Source: Channallabes apus (taxonomy: Eukaryota; Chordata; Actinopteri; Siluriformes; Clariidae). From it: a DNA stretch of 64,000 nucleotides. The notes under the pieces are model-generated. The model worked only from the letters and a program-made list of their open reading frames with translations, did not search any database and had not been told where the DNA came from. Shown one piece after another: positions 45,901 to 57,845 of the stretch (positions are counted from its first letter, which is position 1; each line of letters opens with the position of its first letter). The stretch spans positions 32,389,280 to 32,453,279 of the forward strand of contig CM060118.1 of NCBI GenBank assembly GCA_030522415.1. Direction: 5' to 3'. The position numbers were made by a program, and so were the translations under genes.

Positions 45901-46201
45901 CAGTGGAACATCAGATTACGAGCATAGTTCGTTCTGGAAGTGGGCTCGTATTCCAAAACACTCGTAAACCAAATTTAATTTTCCCATCGAAAATAATGGA
46001 AACTCAAATTATTCGTTCTACAGCTCAAAAAAATAAATACATAAAAATAATTAACATAAAATATAAAGTAAAAATAAAACAAATTAACCTGCACCTTACC
46101 TTTAAAAAAACATAAAAATAAATCCGGACAGATACTGTAGGTGTTTCCGTTTGTGCACGCAGGCGCTGTGTGTGTGTGTGTGTGTGTGTGTGTACACGCA
46201 C

Positions 46202-46248
<47 letters not shown>

Positions 46249-46542
46249 TAAAGGAGAAACCGTTTTTTAAAACCGTTTAAAAATTAGCAAGGAACATCGC
46301 TAGTCAAAATCGCGTGAGCGCATACTAACAGAATCACTGCTGTAAAGTAAAACAACAACAACAACAACAACAACAACAAAAAATTAACCAGCACCGTACC
46401 GCGACAGAGCAGACAGAGCAGAGTTTCTGTGTGTTTGTTTGAGAACCTGAGAGGAGGGGGGGTGGCTGTAAAGCCGAGAGAGAGAGTGTGTGTGTATGTG
46501 TGTGTGTGTGTGTGTGTGTGTTGGTGTAAGTGAATGAGCGCA

Positions 46543-46582
<40 letters not shown>

Positions 46583-46682
46583 AATGCGACAAGAAAAAGT
46601 TATTTGTAGAATCAGTCAAAAGTGCTGGCTTTTTTCCAAACAAATGAACCCCTGCCCCCTCTAAAACATATGGACACACACA

Positions 46683-46726
<44 letters not shown>

Positions 46727-47163
46727 CTCTCTCTCTCTCTCAATCTCTCGGCTTTACAGCCCCCCCTCCTCTCAGGTTCCCAAACAAACACACACACTCT
46801 CTGCCTTACACAGACACACACGCACACAAACGCACACGCACACTTTATGCACCTACCTATCGTCTCCCCTGCTGGGTCTTAGTGCTTGCAGAGTTTCTGA
46901 GTGTGTGCTTGTATGCGTGTGTGTGTGTATTCAACCAGCAGGGGAGATGATTACCTACAATTCCGCAGCGCAAGAGAGAGAAAAACCGTTGGCTCAGTTG
47001 TGATGACGTGACGCTCGGTGTAAAAACAAGAAGCACACACGTGAAACTCAGCGCTCGTTAAACCAAGACAACGCTAATTTTTCAAGTCAACATTTATTAA
47101 AAATCTTTGCTCATCTTGTGGAACACTCGTAAACCGCGTTACTCGTAATCCGAGGTTCCACTG
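45901..47163. mobile_element. Tigger-like non-autonomous element with internal inverted repeats
   Basis: The left end CAGTGGAACATCAGATTACG and right end ...AATCCGAGGTTCCACTG are flanked by TA (45899-45900 and 47164-47165). The body is unusual: multiple (GT)n and (CA)n tracts face one another (46167-46191 with 46207-46246; 46489-46521 with 46543-46580; 46674-46722). A further inverted pair (AACCTGAGAGGAGGGGGGGT at 46445 and CCCCCCTCCTCTCAGGTT near 46760) surrounds them. No transposase frame is present. Confidence 0.82.
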
Positions 47164-47165
47164 TA

Positions 47166-48026
47166 ATACTAAGTACTCCCTTACTGCTTAGTCAGGATTT
47201 AAGAGGGGTAGGGTGCAACCTGCTGCTGCTAATCATCAATACTTGATTAATTGATCATCAGCAGGTGTGCAGGCCTCTATAAAAGTGGAGGTTTTGCCAG
47301 TTTGCTGGTCTGGGGCATTCAGGTATATGTTAACACAATGCCAAGAAGGAAAGACATAAGCAATAGTGTTAGAAAAGCAATTGTTGCTGCACATAAATCT
47401 GAAAAGAGTTACAAAACTATTTCCAAACAGTTTGGAGTTCAGCATTATACATGATAAAGAGAAATATTTTTGCAAGTGAAAAGCATTCAAGATAGACCCA
47501 AGAGCTTGTCACCTCGCACCCTACAGGTCTCACTGAGCATGTTAAATGTTAAAGTCCATTTCAGCACAATTAGAAGAAGACTGAACAAGTACAGTTTGTT
47601 TTGGAAGGATTGCCAGGAAAGAAAGCCTCTTTTGTCTAAAAAGAAGATAGAATCATGACTGAGGTTTGCAAAACTGCATCTGAACAAAGCACAAAGTGTC
47701 TGGAGCAATGTCCTATGGACAAATTAAATCAAAGGGCAGTTATTGATCTTAATTCCCATCACAATTTTTGGTGAAAACCAAACACAGCATTTCAGCAAAA
47801 AATACCTCATACCAACTGTCAGGCATGGTGGTGGAGAGGTGATGATTTGAGCTTATTTTTGCAGCCACAGGAACTGGGCCCCTTTGCAGTCATGAACGAC
47901 CATGAGCTGCCATAAACTCCTCCGTATACCAGAGTATTCTAGAGGCAAATGTGTGGCCATCTGTCTGACAGCTAAAACTTTTGTCATGCAACAGGTCAAT
48001 AATCCGAAGCACACACAGTAAATCTA
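47166..48026 (+). mobile_element. Decayed Tc1-like transposon
   Basis: The transposase N terminus starts at 47338 (MPRRKDISNSVRKAIVAAHK), a Tc1-type helix-turn-helix, and breaks at a TGA after FGVQHYT. Later blocks are visible in other frames: an RRRLNKYSLFWKDCQERKP segment (47560-47640), WSNVLWTN (near 47700) and VRHGGGEVMI (47820-47850). The right part is cut off by the CACTG element at 48027. It is not functional. Confidence 0.72.
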
Positions 48027-48394
48027 CACTGTAAAAAATAAATAGTCCATTTTATGATAAAAACAAATGGCAGCTGTGGTTTCTAGCCAGAATTCTACCG
48101 TAAAAAATACGGTAGCACCGTTATTGCACTGCGGAAACAATAATAAACCGTAAATTTTACGGTAAAAAATGGCAGCTGTGGTTGTCAGAAGTTTACCGTA
48201 AAATTTTTTTTGCAGATTTTAATATTTTTTAATTAACATGTTTATGTTATAAAAACTGTTTATTCCCGCCAAATTCCAGGGTTTACATTGTAACAAATAC
48301 GGATCATAACCATGTTTTTTACAGCTCGGAACTGTCTAATTTAAAGATTTATGTTGTAATAATAATGGTTTATTTCCATCTTAGTACTCACACA

Positions 48395-48592
48395 CTCCCA
48401 CCTATCATCTATACAACTTTATCCTATATATTGGGGGGGGGGGGGGGGTGACTAGTACCTGGAGGAAACCCACCAAGCATGGGGAGAACATACAAACTCC
48501 ATGCACACAGAGATGGGAATCGAGCCTGGCCGGGTATCGAACCCGGACGGTGGAAGGCGACAGTACTAACCACTACACTACCATGCTTGCTA
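48395..48592 (-). mobile_element. SINE segment inside the CACTG element, copy 2
   Basis: It has the same truncated Mermaid-type SINE with a poly-G junction (about 48434-48448) and the same flanks as 13797-14003. A shared, not independent, insertion is therefore indicated. Confidence 0.8.
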
Positions 48593-49066
48593 CACAATTG
48601 CTGTCGTTGTTGTTGGACTATTTGTTTTATTATGAATAACCACAGTGACTTCATTCAGCAATTCTGTGAAAGCATAATTTTATCACACTAGCTGGAGCTA
48701 AAAGAGATAGAAGTTACATTGCTAAGCATTCGGATTTTACTGTTAAGAGTACTTTTATACTAATTGATGAATACAAACTAAATCAAATCATCAAAACCCA
48801 TCAAGACTCGGACATCAGCATGGTCCCATGTATTTTTTAATAAAGACAGCAAAACAATATTTAAATTCTCAAAATCAAATATACAAGTGTCAGGGTGGAC
48901 ATTTTTTTGGGCAGACACTCTAAGTACGGCGGTGGCGGCGGGCAAAGTGGCGCGTGCTAGCGGCTGTCCTTGCCACAGTCATCAAAGGGTGGAATACCAT
49001 TCACAAATATGAAGTCCTTGGTTAATGTAAATTAGACGGCTATAAACCATAGAAAAAACTATTAAT

Positions 49067-49440
49067 TCAATTTCAATTCAATTCAATTCAGTTTTATTTG
49101 TATAGCGCTTTTAACAATTGACATTGTCTCAAAACAGCTTTACACAATCAAAAGAATTATTTAAGTTTGTATGGAATGTGAATGTGTATGAATCAAAATG
49201 GTCAGATACTGTAGTCCCTGGTGAGCAAGCCGCAGGCGACAGTGGCAAGGAAAAACTCCCTGAGATGGTAATAGGAAGAAACCTTGAGAGGAACCAGACT
49301 CAACAGGGAACCCATCCTCATCTGGGTGAAACAGATAGCAGGAAATGATCTGCATTTATACAGTGTTAGGTTCAGCTATAATAGTTGATGTTAATTGATG
49401 TTATAATAGTTGATGTAAAATGGAGTCCAGTAGTTATATT
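49067..49440 (-). mobile_element. LINE 3' tail inserted in the CACTG element
   Basis: The reverse complement of the L2-type tail: (TTCAA)n, TTTGTATAGCGCTTTTAACA, then AGTGGCAAGGAAAAACTCCC and GAGGAACCAGACTCAACAGG. It matches the 3' UTR of the LINE ending at 38503 in the opposite orientation. The flanks (CTATTAAT and ATTAATATC) suggest a short ATTAAT duplication. It is absent from copy 1. Confidence 0.75.
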
Positions 49441-49701
49441 AATATCTGTAAAATATACAGTATAATGAGTGCAGTCCCGTACAAACAATAGTGTTGCTAC
49501 CGTAGCTATTTTTTACAGTAAATGTCTGGCAACCACAGCTGCCAGTTTTTTACCGTAAAATTTACGGTTTATTTATAAACCGTAGAAAAAAATATTAAAA
49601 TCCGTAAAATATACAGTATAACGAGTGCAGTCCCGTACAACCAATAAAAAAATTAAAATGTCCGTTTTATCCTGTTTGTCTTATGCTTCCTAGCTTCACA
49701 G

Positions 49702-50711
49702 TAGAGACCTGCGCGTGACAGATTTTTCAGTTCCGCTCCCGCAAGATTATGTCCCGCTCCCGTATATATATTATTTTCTCCCGCTCCCGTCCACAGTATT
49801 CAAGTTTTGTCCCGCTCCCGCCCGCAAAATCCCGCAGGTAAAACATACAAGTTTCATATAAGTTTCGTTTTATTTGAGTTTGATTAAATGTAATGATGAA
49901 CATTGACACGAACGAGGAGCTTTTCAAAACATACAAATACAATCAGAACTGTTAGAAATAGACTAATAATTTTTCAATGAAACAAAATAATAATAAACGT
50001 TGATTTCTCAAGTGGTCAAACAGAAAAGCATTTGGCATAATACTGCTTCAGAACGTTAAGCTTTTTTGCCTTCAGCAATGTCCAAACATTGAACATAAGT
50101 TATCCTTATTTCTCAATAAATAAAAATAAGTTCCGACCTGGCGGCGCGGTGGTGTAGTGGTTAGCACTGTCGCCTTGCACCTCCAGGGTCTGGGTTCGAT
50201 TCCCCAGCCAGGCTCGATTCCCGTCTCTGTGTGCATGGAGTTTGCATGTTCTCCCTGTGCTTGGTGGGTTTCCTCCGGATACTCCGGTTTCCTCCCACAG
50301 TCCAAAGATATGCAGGTTAGGCTAATTGGCGTTCCTAAATTGCCCGTAGTGTGTGATTGGGTGTGTGAGTGTGTGTATGTGTGTGTGCCCTGCGATGAAT
50401 TGGCACCCTGTCCAGGGTGTACCCCGCCTAGTGCCCAAAGTCTCCTGGGATAGGCTCCAGGTCCCCCGCGACCCTGAACAAAGGATTAAGCGGTATAGAA
50501 GATGAATGAATGAAGTTCCTACCTTGCGCCTGTAAATTGTTTTTATTTTAATTAATCGTTCTTGTTGCTTTTGTGCAGTAGATAAATAATATAGTATTTA
50601 GAGTCTCGCGATTAATTTTATTCTCCCGCAACCCGCACATACATGCACCTGCATTCACCCATCAAATCTTGTCCCGCACCACACTCCGTCCACTGGGTCC
50701 CGCGGATCCCG
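49702..50711. mobile_element. hAT-like element with GC-rich ends, carrying a SINE
   Basis: It starts TAGAGACCTGCGCGTGACAG and has CCCGCTCCCG repeats near the left end. The right part (CCCGCACATACATG to TGGGTCCCGCGGATCCCG) is the reverse complement of the element end at 16408. The centre is AT-rich without a coding frame and holds a SINE at 50140-50512. The right terminus is not exact. Confidence 0.6.
50140..50512 (+). mobile_element. Full-length DANA/Mermaid SINE
   Basis: Head GGCGGCGCGGTGGTGTAGTG, B box GGTTCGATTCC, conserved body, and tail GATGAATGAATG. A 12-bp duplication with one mismatch, AAGTTCCGACCT (50128-50139) and AAGTTCCTACCT (50513-50524), flanks it. Confidence 0.93.
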
Positions 50712-51690
50712 AGTTGCCAGACATCTGCCAGATGAAAAAGACGACGTTGCATAGACGTCTCCGCGACGTGTGTGTGCTATCTGGGAATACAATCAAATGT
50801 TTTTATTATGTTTTTACACAAAAACACATAGAATTAAAAGAGAGGGTACTAACTTTGACAAGTGCTTGTGTGTGTTCTTTTCCTCACACTGAGCACTGCC
50901 TGCTGTGGATATTGGTTTGCCATGCACTTAACATCGCTATGCGATAGAGTTCTGCTTTCTTTGTGTACACCACCATGTCTCCTTGTTTTGATCCCTGCCA
51001 TGTCTCCTCTTCTATCTCGTCATTGGTCTTCTCCTTAATGTGCCACAGTTGTTTAAGTATTGCCGTTTGATTCGTTTGTTATTTAAGCCCTAATGTCTCT
51101 GTGTCTCATCATGAAGTATTGTTAAGGTTAAAATGAAGGAACAATTGTTTGTGTCTGCCATGTCTCGGTACAGTATGTTTCCAGGTTGGCTCTGAAACAT
51201 GATGGGAGGTGTCTGAATGTTCTCTCTGGTTTATTAATAGCATAGGCGGAATATTTAACTCTTGAGCCAAATGCCTTGGGTCAAAAAATTTTATTTTTCC
51301 AGAAAGAACAACGAGAGTGGAAGTCAGCATGAATATCAGTCCGGAAGTGAAATGAGAGAGAGAGAGCGAAGTTCAGACTCAGCGGGCACCGTCTGGCCGT
51401 AGAGACGGGGCGAAGCAGACAGTCCTGGCTGCCCCAAGGAAAGAGACTGTGTCACCGGTGCACTCTTAATAAAATAGAGGCAGAGTTGCATTTCCTCACA
51501 GAATGACTGAAATATCACCACATTCGCACTGAATTCTTCACCAAATTCAATGTCTAACTACAACTGCATCACTGACCCCCAACAAACTACCCCACCTACT
51601 GGAGGAGCAGAGGAAGTGCTGCACACTAGCAGCACAATACACACACACCTGCCACCATGTGAGTGAGGGGCAGTGAGTAACCACACCACA
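50712..51690. other. No gene recognised
   Basis: Apparently unique sequence; short frames without domains. An AGAGAGAGAGAG patch lies near 51355. Confidence 0.5.
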
Positions 51691-51691
51691 T

Positions 51692-51700
51692 CACACACAC

Positions 51701-51755
<55 letters not shown>

Positions 51756-51814
51756 TACGCACTTTTTAAAAAAATCACTATTAACATTATTATTATTATT
51801 ATTATTATTATTAT
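51692..51814. repeat. (AC)n and (TTA)n microsatellites
   Basis: An AC tract at about 51692-51752 (one AC-to-GC change near 51703) and, 35 bp on, a (TTA)n tract at 51787-51814. Confidence 0.93.
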
Positions 51815-52215
51815 GGGGCCTTCGAGTGCTCGCATTTTTATCTGGAGATCGCTGGTTCGATTCCCGGGTGATGCTGCAACCTCTCGCAGCCAGAGATCTA
51901 GAGAGAACTGATTGGCTAAACTCTCTCAGAGGGGAGGAATGAGAGGTACTTGGTGCTCCCACATTAATCACGGCTCAACAGCCAATCAGGGGTCATGCAA
52001 GCGGAAGGAGCGGATAGCGCTGTCCTCCGAGTGTGTTACTCCGCCCCCAACGATGCATGGCACGTGGTTCAGAGGAAACACGTGATAGTCTTCGGCCCTC
52101 CCGACTGAGCGTAGGCAGAAGTAGCCTTAATGTGGGAGCCCCCTAGTGACGGGGAGGAATTGGACACACCTAAATTAGGGAGAAAATTGGGAAGAATATG
52201 GGAAGAAACTGGAGT
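51815..52215 (+). mobile_element. tRNA-derived SINE, different family
   Basis: The head GGGGCCTTCGAGTGCTCGCA has a B box GGTTCGATTCC at 51854-51864. The 400-bp body includes AACAGCCAATCAGGGGTCAT and GAGGAAACACGTGATAGTCT, then a tail of GGGAAGAATATGGGAAGAA. The body is unrelated to the DANA/Mermaid copies. Confidence 0.75.
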
Positions 52216-52879
52216 CACAGTACCTAAGAACTGGCAAGGCAAGGCCTAAGAACAATTATAGACTATAAAACACTAACATGGATGAGGATGCATCTCTGGG
52301 TTCAAGCTTATTATGCTTGCTTCAAGGTTGCAACTAATAGTGCATGCAATGCTACCAGCACTATTTGTGCTAATAGCAGCATGCAGATGGGGAGTTTCTT
52401 GGAGAGTTTTCAGGATTTAAAATATGATGCAAAGTTTCTCATGTCTCTATGTCTATAAAACAACTTTCCGATTCCTTATGTGATAACACTTAATATAATC
52501 CTTTTTTTAGGAAAATATACATTCAAACAGCTCGTGTCTACTGGAAACTTTTGTTTAACAGGGACATGCAAATGTATTTCCTATTATCTGTCTGTCTCTG
52601 AGTCTTTCTGTGACTTCCATGTTAATGTTCCATGGTTCTTTTGATGTCGGGGATGTACGTGATTCACAGTGCACCTGGCCAAAAGCTTAATTGTGCTCTC
52701 TTCGCAGATAATAAACAGAGATCTTCATACATCATGCATGCGGGTTTATTCGGCTCTCCCGGTTGTTTGGGCCCAATCAGTATGTGTATAAAAGTGTAGC
52801 GGACATAACAAGCAATAATTCTTCTTTTTATTCATCTTAAAACTTAACAATTCTTCTTCTTAAACCTAACGAGTCAAGA

Positions 52880-53310
52880 CCAGAAAGGCAAGAGGCCCAG
52901 ATGGCATCGTTCGTTGGGTCCATAGGGCTAGTGCTGACCAGCTACTGTAGTTGTTCATAGGGATAAACCTCCCTCTGTCACAGACAGTATTTCCCAGACA
53001 GTCCATTATTCTCCCAAAGAAACCCCAACTTTCTTGTCTCAGTGACCACCACGTTTGACAGGACTACAGTGTGATAAAGTACCATTAAAGGCTGGTCAGA
53101 GTCTTCATCACCTCTTCATTCCCTGACACACTAAACGCTCTACTGATGATGCCATCATACACCTCCTACACACAGCCCTGCACCATTTGGACACCAGGAA
53201 GGAAAATAATGTTAAAATGTTGTTTGCTGACTACAGTTCAGCTTTCATCATAACACTTCTCTCCAAACTCACTATCAATTTGGAGTACCTGAGACTTACC
53301 AGACCAGCAG
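52880..53310 (+). pseudogene. Rex1-like LINE reverse transcriptase scraps
   Basis: The + strand shows KARGPDGI (about 52890), RSTDDAIIHLLHTALHHLDT (53130-53190) and MLFADYSSAF (about 53220), the order of RT blocks in Rex1/CR1-like LINEs, with the first catalytic Asp in FADYSSAF. Indels lie between them and both ends are missing. Confidence 0.7.
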
Positions 53311-54579
53311 GCTCTTCAGAGGGTAGTGCAATCAATGCAGTGTGCCATCTGCACTTCAAACAATAGACCCTTCTGTTGCAATGGCAACCTTTGGTCAAAT
53401 TTTAGTATTAGCTAAATACTAGTAGAGTTCATTAAGTAAGTAGTATGATTGATGTGTAATTTTAATGATATAGTTGAGCCATATGGATTTATAATTTTCC
53501 ATAATACATGATATTTACTATTTATTACTGTTTAATACATGGTGGATACTATTTAATAAAATCGTACCAATACCATATGGGCGTCTAGTTTTTGCTCTTC
53601 CCTAACACAGGTTCCCCCATTTTGGCCTTGTATTTCTCTAGAAAAGAAAACCATTACAGCCTCAGGGATAACTCTACAAAACTAAATATGAGTTCAGTTT
53701 CCATAATAACAAAATTAATACATTTTGAATATAAAATAAATATCATGGGCAGCAGCAGCTGAAATCTAAATGAACAGTGTGTATAGATGATACGGTGTGT
53801 CATGGGTTTCAGCTTGTGTGAAAAGCTGTTTTAGTAAACTATATCCACTCAAAGCAAGCAATTACTATCTTTCCATTTCTCTGACTACCAATATATCTGA
53901 CCTGATATCAAATGTGGCTGGAGAAGTCCAGTTGGGTGCAGAACATTCATGGGCAATTTGGAAAGGGGAGAGGAGGGCAAGGTTATACAAGGCAAAGCTT
54001 CCTAATCATGCTTCTGTGATAGTCATGAGCTCTTTTGGTGGTCTCAAGATGGCAGCGTCAATACTGCATTAATTGATGGTTGGCTTCAGCTGATTCTTAA
54101 ACTTTCACTTTAGGGCCCTTGAGGTGAATTTGTTGTAAAAGACCATTCTGGTGTAGCACATTGCTTTTATTCCTCTGAAGTATCCAGCACATTGAAGACA
54201 ATGCTTTTGTTTACTTCCTCAGTACTTACAGTACAATACCAGCTCACGAAAAACATTGTTGTTGGTTTCCCTTTTCTTCCACTTGATTTTATGGATGTCT
54301 CAGTCTCAACTGTTGAAATGCTTAAGCTTCTTGATGAAATCACTTTCTTTTAGTTCTTTTAGGAGTACAACTAAAAGCAATTTTTCAACATTATTAAAAT
54401 AGGAAATCACTCCTATCGCCACCAAAATATAGAAGAGTTTCAGAGCTGTCCTACTGGTTTACGGGTTGCCAGGAACTGACATTCAAGCAGATGAGATGTG
54501 CGCAGATGAGTGATGTTTTGGTAACACTGAATGATAGAGCTTGTTAAAAGATAATGCAAGATTCTCTTCTTCCAAATTC
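53311..54579. other. No gene recognised
   Basis: AT-rich sequence. A 91-codon frame at 53797-54072 has no recognisable domain and no gene context. Confidence 0.4.
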
Positions 54580-57430
54580 AAAATTCCCCTCACGCCCTTG
54601 TGTTAACCCTTTATGGTTCAGGCTCTTGATGGCAGCAAACTAGCCCTATTACTCATTGACCCCCATTACACTGCAGTTTTCAGGTAACCACACTGAAACC
54701 ATTCAAAATGGCCATGCACCCATTGTTCTGGGTCTCCCTTGGTTAAGACTGCATAACCCACACATTGATTGAGTTAAAAGAAGAGTCCTGGATTAGAGTT
54801 CCACCTGCCTCTCTTCATGTTTATGATCCACCCTTACGGGCCGAACTTCGCTCACACCACAAGAGGAAATCCCGACCTAACCAAGGTACCCACAGAGTAT
54901 CATGACCTACCACAGGTGTTCAGCAAGTCACGGGCTGTCTCCTTACCTCCACATCACCCCTATGACTTTGTGATTGACCTCCTTCCAGGCACCTCTCCAC
55001 CCAAGGGGTGACTTTACTCCCTCTCTCGCCCTGAGAGAGAGGCCATGGAATAGTACATAAAAGAATCACTTGCCACAGGGATTATCTGCCCATCTTCTTC
55101 ACCAGCAGGGGCAGGATTTTTCTTTGTAGAGAAAAAAGATAAATCCCTCAGACCCTATATTGATTACAGTGGGTTAAATGAGATCATGATTAAGAACCGC
55201 TACACCCTTCCTTTGATGTCATCTGCCTTCGAATTTCTCCAGGACGCCCATGTCTTCACCAAGTTAGATCTGAGAAATGCCTACCACCTTGTCAGGATAT
55301 GGGAAGGCGATGATGGAAGACCGCCTTTAACACACCCACCAGCCATTACGAGTACCTAGTAGTTCCATTAGGCTTAACCAATGCGCCAACGTTATTCCAG
55401 GTCCTCATTAACCCCTTATGGAGTTTCCCAATGTTTTTGTCTTTGCTTACCTGGACGACATCTTGATATTCTTATGCTCAGTAAAGGAACACAAGTCCCA
55501 CGTACACCAGGCCCTGTGTTGGCTACTGGAGAATAAACTCTGCATCAAGGTGGAGAAATGTGAATTTCAGGCATCCAGAACCCCCCATCAAAATGAACAC
55601 AGTCACTGACTGGCCAGTACCATCATCAAGACGCAAACTCCAATGCTTCTTTGGGTTCGCCAATTTTTATCGTCGCTTCATTCGAAGCTACAGCATGGTG
55701 ACGGCCCCAATTATGACCCTCACATCATCCAAGATTCCATTCCAATGGAACCCCCTGGCAGATAGTCTTTAAGGATCTTAAGCACCGTTTCACCACCGCA
55801 CCCATCCTTAGCTTCCCTGAACCCTCCCTCCAGTTTGTTGTATGGTCTATGCCTTTGTATGGTTGAGCATTCTGTCACGTTTTGTTGGATGTTGGACTGT
55901 GGGCATAGTGTTGAGGCATAGACGCAGAGGGGATGCAGTGAAACAAAAGAGTCTTTAATAATAAACCAAACAAACAAACCATGAACAAAGGAAGTTGGCT
56001 AAAAACGGGGAGCATACTACAAACAGAACTCAAAACACTTAGACATAAGACTAGGGATTACACACACTGATACAATACAGACATGGGATACAGACTGGAC
56101 GAGACAAGACACACTAAACAGACTAAACACTAGGGACTATACATGCAAAGGATAAACAAACACAAGACAGGCTTGGCTAGGTCGACTAGCTGTTACGCCC
56201 ATTGGCTGCTAAGCTAGCTAGTAGCTAAACAGACCAACTGCTAAACAGGCTAGTAGCCTAAGAACCAAGGGATGAACAGACAAGGTACACAGCAGACTAG
56301 GTATGAAACAGACTAAGAACTCTAAAGGTTAGTGGCTAAATGGGTTAGTACCTAAACAGACTACGATCTAAGCAAACAAGGAGACTAGACAGAGTCAAAG
56401 ACTAGACAGACTAGGATCTAAACATGTTAGTAGCACCCTCATTAGTATTCATACAGACTAAGATCTAGACATGCAAAGGAAGTCACTCACACAAAAGGGT
56501 AAACACAAAAGGCTAATTCTCCTAGAGGCTAATCCTGCTAGGAGACACAGAGACACAGCAACATACTAAATTAAGACAAATATAACCTTAACTTAAAAGC
56601 TCCAGAAACCAAAAGGCCAACTATACTGTTATTTAAACAAACTAAAACAGAACAAAACAAAGGCCCACTTAACAGAACTCACATTAATGCTCGACCCAGT
56701 TTCCCAGAACAAACAGGTATTTATACTACTAAGCCTCCTCGGTTCAGCTGGGCATCCGCGTCAGCTGATCAAGGAGCCTTCTGGGAAACTGGGTCTACAA
56801 CCAAAAACTACAAATCAAAACACTGCCCTCTAGTGGGCAACCCTCACACCGGCTGGAAGGGGCCAACCATCCCTTTCTCGTATGGACCGACCACAAGAAC
56901 CTGGAGTATCTAAAGATGGCAAAGAGACTCAAATCGTGCCCCCACCACCCTTGATCTTACATCTCCATCGACTTCGTCACTGGCCTACCACCATCTCAAA
57001 ACAATACCTGCATTGTAGGCATTGTGGACCGTTTTTTAAATCTGCACATTTTGTCCCACTACCAAAGCTCCCATCTGCCAAAGAAATGGCTAAACTCCAA
57101 ATCAATCACATCTTCTGACTTCACGGACTGCCCATTGACATCGTCTCGGACAAGGGCCCCAGTTTTGCAACCTCGTCAACACTAACCCCAATCTCTCTTC
57201 CGGATTCCATCCCCAAACTAATGGCCAAATGGAACGAATCAACCAGGAACTGGAAAAATCTTTAAGGTGCATGGCCTCAACCATCGGTTGAGTACCCAGT
57301 ATCACTCCATACCTGGGCCATCAACCACCCCTCTTTTCTGCGCAGGAAGAGGAGGTAGCAGTACCCTCAGCCCAAACCTTTGTCCGTCGCTGCAAAAGTG
57401 CCATGCTGTCTGCACGTGACCTCCCGCTCA
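54580..57430 (+). pseudogene. Decayed Gypsy pol of a second chromovirus family, interrupted
   Basis: Pieces in order on the + strand: end of protease (IVLGLPWLRLHNPHID, about 54725), RT start ([20 protein letters not shown] at 54900), [15 protein letters not shown] (55085), YLDD at 55448-55459, [16 protein letters not shown] (55650-55690), RNase H ([11 protein letters not shown] near 56880), integrase (HFVPLPKLPSAKEMAKL at 57050, then IDIVSDKGP, then [13 protein letters not shown] at 57210). Multiple stops, frameshifts and an integrase deletion near 57165 show that it is old. An LTR-like insert at 55873-56848 splits the RNase H. No LTRs are found for it. Confidence 0.88.
55873..56848 (-). mobile_element. 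LTR-like insert in the decayed Gypsy element
   Basis: A 976-bp segment starts TGTCACGTTTTGTTGGATGT and ends CAACCCTCACA. On the minus strand a TATAAATA box lies near 56718-56725, and an A-rich polyadenylation-like motif (TTATTATTAAAGAC) near 55950. Between 56180 and 56470 there are degenerate repeats of a CTAAACAGACTA-type unit. It may be a solo LTR of another retrotransposon; no clear 5-bp duplication is seen. Confidence 0.5.
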
Positions 57431-57439
57431 AGACCACGA

Positions 57440-57845
57440 AACTGTCAAGTCCAAGAAACTGTCGCCAAGGTTGGGGGGATGAGGCTGATGGAACCATCCC
57501 TAACAAGGGCAGAAATGTTACCACGGACAATTTCTTCATCGCTGTCACTTGCTCAAAAACTTCTTAGATGGAAAACCACCATCCTCATCACAGTCAATAA
57601 GATTCGCCGGGAAATTCCTCAATCTGCTAGACACACAGATCACAATGAATTCACCAGTCTGGTATGTTGCAGGTCTTTTGTGGTTCTATGTTTATGTGTT
57701 TCAAATTTTTACAATCAACACCTCCAAGTGTGTCATTGTGTGTAAAAGTGCTATGAATGCAATTTATCTTATTTCTTAGGTGTTTTCAACCACTGCTGCC
57801 ACGCTGACGGCGTATGCGGCCAAACACAAGAAGACTGTCTATATC
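57440..57845 (+). pseudogene. piggyBac transposase, part before the Gypsy insertion
   Basis: The frame contains VQETVAK, then RNVTTDNFF-like sequence (57510-57535), SLSLAQKLLRWKTTILIT (57540-57590) and VNKIRREIP, the conserved stretch after the second catalytic aspartate of piggyBac. One frame change lies after TDNFF. The frame stops making sense at 57661 (CTG|GTATGT) and resumes at 57780 (TTCTTAG|GTG) with VFSTTAATLTAYAAKHKKTV, so a 120-bp intron is possible. The 3' part continues at 63004. Confidence 0.7.

Larger units (their letters stand above)
48027..49640. mobile_element. CACTG...CAGTG element, copy 2 (right end missing)
   Basis: The sequence follows copy 1 (13412-14950) from CACTGTAAAAAATAAATAGT through the SINE segment, the AGTGGCGCGTGCTAGCGGCT block and the ATATACAGTATAATGAG block. 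It contains an extra LINE tail at 49067-49440. Near the right, the segment AATCCGTAAAATATACAGTA to CAGTCCCGTACAA occurs twice (about 49440-49490 and 49598-49640), a local duplication. The terminal ACAGTG is not found, so this copy is truncated. Confidence 0.72.

Noticed and set aside
51673..51942. Open frames made of HTHTHT or VCVCVC repeats, here and at 409-654, 10948-11223, 46025-46827 and 51558-51971
   Set aside because: They are translations of CA/GT microsatellites and carry no gene signal.
53797..54072. A 91-codon plus frame as a possible exon
   Set aside because: No conserved motif, no splice-site logic and no neighbouring exon.
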